Source: Nephrocerus scutellatus (taxonomy: Eukaryota; Arthropoda; Insecta; Diptera; Pipunculidae). From it: a stretch of 64,000 nucleotides of DNA. Shown here in pieces: positions 57,776 through 64,000 of the stretch. Every line of letters begins with the position of its first letter. Position 1 is the first letter of the stretch. Where the stretch lies: assembly GCA_947095585.1 (NCBI GenBank), contig OX352765.1:19838444-19902443 (forward strand). Reading direction: 5' to 3'. The notes under the pieces were generated by a model. It saw nothing but the letters and a program-made list of their open reading frames with translations, made no database searches and was not told the origin of the DNA. The translations under genes and the position numbers were made by a program.

Positions 57776-59269
57776 TCGAAGCGCATATTGGGAGCAACAC
57801 AGCATAGTATAAGGTAGCCGAGGTTTGTAGGACATACAATCTTGCACATTTACATGTTGCAGCATTAAGTCTACCATTGTGTGCTCTAAAACTCTCGGCT
57901 GCGCTATGCTTTGCATGGCGATACTCCAAATGCGGCGGCTGGCCTTTCTTTCGCGTTGAACCTAACGAGCGACACCAATTTTGACGCAGTGGCCGTAACG
58001 TTGAAAGGAGTTGTTAACTGCAAAACAAACAACTCAGTTAATTGCAAAAAGCAACACCCAAACTTTGAGTATGGAATTATTTTTTTTTTTCAATTCTTTG
58101 TAAGATGTCACTATCACCTAACCTTGACTTGGTTTTATTTTTGCATTGCGCTAAATCGTATCGTACCCTAAAGGCAAAGCACATGAATTGACAATAATTA
58201 TTGTGATTTTTGACGCTATTAACTACTTAAGTCTCTTCAGAATCAAAAATTAATTATTTAACAATCACAATTGATTGAGCTGTGGAATAACTCTAAGGAG
58301 AGAATAATCCAAATCTACACATAACGTAGCAAAAGGCATTAAAAGCTACAACATGTGGGCGTATTAGCGTAGGATTTATGACTTTGGCTCTATTGCAGAA
58401 TCGACAAGCAAACAATAATCTGTGTTTCTGTTTCTGTTTCTTCTGCGATGTTTCTTCTTGTTAAAGCAGGCATAAACAAACAAGTTGTTAATTGCATATG
58501 AGCGCAGATACAGAATTTAATTGCTTGTTTTAGCACATACCTATTATTTGGGTTGTTTTTCTCGAGTAGCCGACTGCGGCAACGTACGACTTATTTAATT
58601 TGAAATCATCACCAGTTCGAGTAATAAAAATGCTTATGCATGTTTTTAAATGGTATGGACAGGATTGAAGAACTCGCTCTGAGTTTTAAGTGTCATTTCA
58701 TAATGAGTGTGTTAAATTTTTGGTTAATTTTCACACTGTGCTCTGAGTTTTACAAAAGGATAATCGATTAACGATAATTACACCACCGTAGTCAAATTTT
58801 GATTGCAAACGTGTGTATCGTGTATGCGGAATAACCCATAAGCAATGTAGCTTTCGGATTGCATTTCAGAGGTCGATGTGAAAACTAAAGTTGTTGACTT
58901 GTGACTAGATGTTAATTATCTCTTTTAAAAAAGTAAAGGATTTGATTGAATGTGTCTAGTAGATGATTCAATTTGTGCCTTATGTTATTTAATAATGGAG
59001 GGAATGCTAGTACCTTGCAGTTTATTGGTTATTCGTAGTTTTATTTCGTTTTGTAAATGTCCATGTTATTTTAAAAGAGATTGAACACTGATTCGATATG
59101 CACGTAACGTTAACTCTCTGTAAAAAGTGGACAATCATTCAAACATAAAATTGCTATTGCAAATGCGTGTAAAGACATATGGGACAACTTTAGGTTGACG
59201 AATCTAAAATTCGAACGCATTCACCAAAGCATTTAATGTAGACAAAAATATGCCCAGTGAATCGGCATC
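57776..59269. other. Intergenic, no gene seen
   Basis: No recognised coding sequence on either strand; unremarkable AT-rich DNA. Confidence 0.45.
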
Positions 59270-61600
59270 TGTTAAAAATCACCTCCCCTTACTTATGCCT
59301 CAGTTATCAATTATCTATCGATTGTGTCGGTGTGTCCTATTCATCTGACTCTCGGCCAAGTGCGTCCATTTAGCAGACCACAAACCTGCTATTCTGGCAC
59401 TAACATAAACCCAGGTTAATGCTGATTTCGACGTTTCGGATTTTACAACTGATTACAACTTGGTGCCAGTTTCCCCACAGTGGTCTCGCCATTTATGTGC
59501 ATGGTGATGTAGCTTATCAAACCCAGCACAGTTCAACCATTGTTCAAATGCGGAATTTAATTTCATTTGACTCAAAGTCAAAGTCAAAATATAGAGAACC
59601 CCTAATTTAGGCAGTGTCTCAACTCGTAGGGAGTTAGATGAACTTTCTGACTCTGTTACTAGAATTATATCAATTGATCCACATTCTGAAATCGTCATTG
59701 CGGTCGATTTTAATGTTCACGATTCTTGTTGGCGTCGCTATTTAGGCCTAACAACACCACTAGGAAGGGATGTTGAGTTATTTGCTGAGTTAAGAATTAA
59801 ACCATCTCACTAATCTTGTGAATTCCAGATATTGTAACTTATATTGCTAATACTATTGACTTCTTTCATACCTCTTCTCCTAACAAATACACCGTCAGTG
59901 TATTATCACCTCTAGGCTCTTCAGACCATTGTGTAGTATCAGCTAAAAACTCAGAGAAAACTCCAAAATGAAAAGTATGGCTACACGAGAAAGCCGACTG
60001 GGATTGCATCAACAATTTATTTATGAATATTAACTGGCCACTTAATGTCAATAGTGGCGTGGATGCCATTTCTGATACGATCACGAACATATTCCATGAG
60101 GGTATTAATTATAACTTAGACGAGTCAAATTCGGCTATGACCAGAAACTGAGACAAATAATATCCAATATCCCAAAGGTAGTAAGATTTGTTGGTCATTC
60201 GTGAAAAGAATTAAAAATACTGCCTCATTTTCAATTCCAATGCTCATTCACAACGACATTCCAGCTGTAAGCTCTATAGACAAGGCCAATCTACTTGCTT
60301 CGCATTTCACAGGTAGGTCAACGCTACCATACTTCTGAAATCTTTGCAAGGAATTGTAAAACAGCCTTTAACAGACTATCCAGCCAGTTCCTAGAAAAGG
60401 CGAGCAGTCAATTCTTTCCTCGTATCGATCCCTCGCGCTAACAACCATACTTTCTTAGGTCATGAAAACGCTGATCAATAGTAAGATTATGCAATACCTT
60501 GAATTAAAAATCCTTAGCAAGCACCAGAACGGTTTTCCTAGGCAACGTTCTACAGTTGACCTGATGGCTTATCTCCACTGAAAAGTAGATCAGTCTATTC
60601 ACAAATTTGGTGAAAATAAAATTGTTGCACTCGATATTTCCAACGTATTTGACAGAGTCTAGCATCAAACTCTTTGGTCGAAAATGAATACCTTTGGAAT
60701 TGATAAGACCCTGCTTGTTTAGACTAGTAACTACCTTTCTGACCGATCAATTCAGGTCGGATTGGACGGTTTCAAATCCAGTGTTTACCGCATAAGCGCT
60801 GGTGTTCCACAAGGCTCTGTTTTGACTCCGACACTATTTCTCATTTTCATTAATGATATTCCATCCGCTAATGCAATTCATTCTTTCGCTGACGACAGTA
60901 CTTTTAGCTTTTCATATAAGTTCGCGCTTTCTGCATCATCCCAAGTGGAGCTTGAATAACAACGTATGTTAAGTCCGTCAAATTCTGATCTTGACAAGTT
61001 GGGGATTACATAATAGATTAGAATTTAACGCTCCCAAAACCCAATGCTGTATTCTGTCGTCTAAGCGTAATTTAAACCGCCAACGTTTAGCCGCGAATGG
61101 ATCCTGCATCAAAGAAACTGAAAAACTCTCAATACTCAGTATGTGCGTCAACAACAAGCTTCGTTAGAACAACCACATACTTGCCATCGCCAAGAATGTT
61201 ACGAAATGTTTAGGTTTCCTAAAACGCTGCAAGATATAATTCACTCTTTCAGACCTGGCTAATATTTACAAAGATTATATTCATCCTAAACTTGAATACA
61301 AATGTATTGTCTAGGCAGCTGCTCCCAAGACCACATTGCATCTACTCGACAGAATTCAGAAAAGCGCGAAAAAACTTATTGGTGACATAAATATCACGAA
61401 AATAATCGAATCGCTTGAACATCGTAGGAATGTTTCCTGCTTGTCACTGTTTAATCGCTTTTTCCATAAGCGGTGTTAAAAAGAAATATCCAGTTGCAAC
61501 CCGCCAATCATCTAACCCAACTGAAATACATGTGCCTCAACTCGAGCTCATTGCCACGCGATGGCGCGAAGGCTTTGTAGAGGCCCTAGCACGCACAAGG
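59270..61600 (+). mobile_element. Jockey/CR1-like LINE, longest copy in the window
   Basis: Endonuclease remnants at 59400-59800 (SGLAIYVHGDVAYQTQH, then SEIVIAVDFNVHDSCW, the xxGDFN motif with Gly changed to Val). Linker at 60110-60340 (PKGSKICWSFVKRIKNTASF). RT follows with stops and frameshifts: LDGFKSSVYRISAGVPQGSV, LTPTLFLIFINDIPS and FADDSTFSF (catalytic FADD intact). The thumb and C-terminal part run 60960-61480 (LEFNAPKTQCCILSSKRN, HPKLEYKCIV, IESLEHRRNVSCLSLFNR). At about 61545 the sequence departs from the other copies. Confidence 0.85.
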
Positions 61601-61780
61601 GGATATAGGACATAATCAATCATGATCTGCAGTCTGCTTTGATTTATTTCATTCGCACTGTGCGTGTATTGAAATTTTATCCAACCCGTAAAAAACGTCA
61701 AATTTAATTCCCTCGCATTAAAAAAAATATATTTTCAAATGAGGGGAAATAATACATAGAAACATCAACCATCGTCTAAT

Positions 61781-62190
61781 ATGCCATATAACTGCAAGAA
61801 CTTGGAGCTACTTTCCACAGAAATGAAATGGGACGATGTTTTTGGCTGCTTAAATATTGATACAAACTCTACAATCGAATTGGCTGATTTATTTGGTAAA
61901 AATTATTACATATATTCCTTTCGATTGCCCCAATACCAACACGAAATATTCCATTTCTAGTTCCTCAAATACCGGATGACGAAAACTGGTTCATTGACAA
62001 CGAAGCAACTCTCAACTCCTTGGAATTTATCTTGGCCATAATTTTTCTGGTCGATGAGATATTATTCCTCGTATTACTTTTATATTTGGCGATGTTCCTG
62101 ATCACTCATATACGGCTCAGACTCAAGCAATTTCGTCAGAGAAAATTCGGTTCCAATTCAACGAAAACAGACAAAATTTGGAACTTTTAA
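61781..62190 (+). CDS. Candidate small two-exon membrane protein, unknown function
   Basis: Exon 1 61781-61895 (ATG with A at -3) ends in phase 1 at a GTAAAA donor. The 65-bp intron 61896-61960 ends ATTTCTAG. Exon 2 61961-62190 stops at TAA 62188. The joined product is 114 residues. An acidic, Asn/Asp-rich N-terminus (MPYNCKNLELLSTEMKWDD to DENWFIDNEAT) precedes a ~30-residue hydrophobic stretch (SLEFILAIIFLVDEILFLV then LLLYLAMFLITH). A basic tail follows (RLRLKQFRQRKF to KTDKIWNF). The layout predicts a single-pass or hairpin membrane protein with a positively charged cytosolic end. No family recognised, and no strong TATA or AATAAA nearby. The frame is preserved across a typical fly-sized intron, which argues for a gene; short length keeps confidence moderate. 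Confidence 0.55.
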
Positions 62191-63479
62191 GGTGTATTGA
62201 ATGCTGCTTAATTGTAATTTCTTAATAATACATTTCTAAAAAATGATCAAATTTATTTGAGCTGAATGAATAGGAATGAATAGGAATACAATTAAGGCAA
62301 TATCAGTATTAGACAGTATCCTAATCTTGCGCAATCCATTGCATCTACGAGTATAGTGGCCATGACTTTGGCTATTAGTTTTTCAGTTTAATAAGGCTTA
62401 ACACTGCACAAGGTCATCATTATGTGGACTTACAAATAATATTTGATTGTCGCACATAGTCAAAAAAAACTGGTACTTGTTCTATACTCTACCTAATGCT
62501 GTCATGTATCAGACGAAGTATTTCTTCATCGACACAAGTACAGTTGCAGGCGGTTTAGACTGTGGGCAGCGGCAATATAATGTATAGTCTATTGTACATT
62601 AATCAAATTGGAGACCTAGGTTCACGCTGAATCGTAGACCCAGAATGAGTTTACTGTTAAACTGGTTTTCTCGCTGACAGGAACGAAGATATTTTAATCT
62701 GTTGGTGGCGGCAGCATCGATTTCTTCAGGTTTAAATCGAAAAGTTATTTATTAATTAATTTAATTGGTACTTCTCGCGTTAGAATAATCTTGACAGATA
62801 TATTCCAGTTTTTTTGTTTTGTTAATTGCCGCATTGACGAGCAGACTCCTCCGCAACTCGCAATTCTTACATCATTATATATGGGATTTGTGTCAACTAC
62901 CGCTAACGATGGTGCTATATTTTAGTTAAGGCTAATGCTATTTACTTAATTGCAATCCATTTGTATACTAATTACTACTTAGAGTACAAAAAACATTTAA
63001 AAATGATATATACAAGCTATTTTCAAGTAGTGGTGAAGCTGTATTTATTAACTCTAACTCTATACTATATTACGAGAAGCTCAAATACGTTAACGATGTA
63101 AGTTAATAATTGTTCCAATATATAAATGTCTGATAAACCATGTCAATGGTAATGCAATGATTGATAAATACTCGTATGTTAAAGATAAGTGGAAATTTTT
63201 TTTTTGTTTGCAACAATTGGTATTCAAATAAAATTTAAAAAAATAGTGACTACGGTTTATGGCTTTAAGTTTTAAGGCGGTCAGCCATCAGCAGAATAGG
63301 GGAATAACACAGAATTCTCTAGAATTGCAGGTGGTCGTAACTATCTCTGACTGGTGGAAGTGCGATCAAACCTCAACGTGGTGGCCGCTGGTAATTTTTC
63401 TCCAATGCAGAAAAAGCAATATGATCGGGCTAGTCCCTTCAAAGTAAGGTTGGCGCGAGGCTAATAACCTCGCCCGTAA
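62191..63479. other. Intergenic, no gene seen
   Basis: AT-rich. From about 63290 the GC content rises and the sequence may be the 5' untranslated part of the following LINE. Confidence 0.45.
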
Positions 63480-64000
63480 AAAATGATTATTACGGAATCC
63501 AAAATCAGCCTCGGATACACTGATAAACGACGACGACCACGGCAACGAAAACGGCTAAACGATTTAAGAATTTTCTCATGGAACGTACGCTCACTCTATA
63601 GAACTCGAGCTGCACAGCAACTGGCCAATAACCTGTCTTAATATGAGACTGACATAACAGCAATCCAGGAGATTCGGTGGACGGGGAATGGTGTCTTACA
63701 AAAATCAGAATATGACATATATTACAGCTATCATGCAAGACATCATGCGCCCGGGGTGAGGTTTCTAGTCAGCAAAAGAATGAAACGCACAGATATCGGC
63801 TTTAAAGCAGTAAATGAATAGCTATGCACCCTTCGCGTGCGAGGTAGATTTAAAAACATAAGCCTCATAAACGTTCATGCACCTACAGAGGATTCCCCAG
63901 ATGATGAAAAAGAATAACTCTTTGAGTCAGTCGGAACGCGAAAAATTATTCTGAGGGATATGATTCATAGAGATGGCAGCAATCATAAATTTGGTCGTTG
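63480..64000 (+). mobile_element. RTE-like LINE, 5' part running off the window
   Basis: Start of an APE-type endonuclease in plus orientation: DLRIFSWNVRSLYRTRAAQQ, then DITAIQEIRWTGNGVLQK (catalytic Glu of the QE motif present), then SLINVHAPTE. Three in-frame stops are visible (near 63642, 63820 and 63915). Same family as 13345-14460, for which this is a better preserved N-terminal sample. Confidence 0.85.

Overview
This is eukaryotic DNA from a higher fly. Introns are short, GT-AG and AT-rich, core promoters are TATA plus TCAGTT initiator, and the intergenic space is full of decayed non-LTR retrotransposons (LINEs), SINEs and small DNA transposons. The recognisable host genes encode insect cuticle proteins with the RR-2 chitin-binding consensus. 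A tephritid-like or other brachyceran fly fits the picture, but species cannot be fixed from the sequence alone. Layout 1-19.6 kb: three tandem copies (A, B, C) of one RR-2 cuticle gene, all on the plus strand. Each has the same three-exon structure (signal-peptide exon of 15 nt, 126-nt exon, large RR-2 exon) and the same TATA/initiator promoter. A and B are almost identical, introns included; both introns have the same length in the two copies (132 and 1881 bp). C is more diverged. The spacer between A and B is filled by a minus-strand RNase H-bearing LINE (about 5.0-8.4 kb). The B-C spacer holds a minus-strand, internally deleted LINE of a second family (13.3-14.5 kb). Layout 19.6-37 kb: no convincing host gene. 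There is a clean hAT-type MITE with 28-bp terminal repeats and an 8-bp target duplication (21755-22025), a widely spaced inverted repeat (22.9/24.4 kb), several LINE fragments, and a ~625-bp near-perfect palindrome made of two head-to-head copies of a ~310-bp element (35459-36083). Layout 37-41.3 kb: a fourth RR-2 cuticle gene with two alternative terminal exons, each with its own acceptor, stop codon and polyadenylation signal, both in the same phase. This is the most interesting host-gene observation. Layout 41-52.4 kb: mostly intergenic, with degenerate GGTCTTTT-type arrays, a dispersed repeat partly in tandem, a LINE tail, a LINE RT remnant and one orphan, well-formed coding exon (51569-51793). 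Layout 52.4-64 kb: a nested transposon complex (RNase H LINE interrupted by a Jockey/CR1-like LINE and by an internally deleted mariner), a LINE interrupted by a tRNA-derived SINE with a 14-bp target duplication, a longer LINE copy (59.3-61.6 kb), a previously hidden small two-exon gene candidate encoding a 114-residue membrane protein (61781-62190), and the 5' end of another LINE running off the right edge. How the genes work together: the four cuticle genes would all be secreted by epidermis and bind chitin in the procuticle; the triplication would raise dose or diversify the Ala/His-rich tail. The rest is mobile-element history. No bacterial, viral or CRISPR-like system was found.
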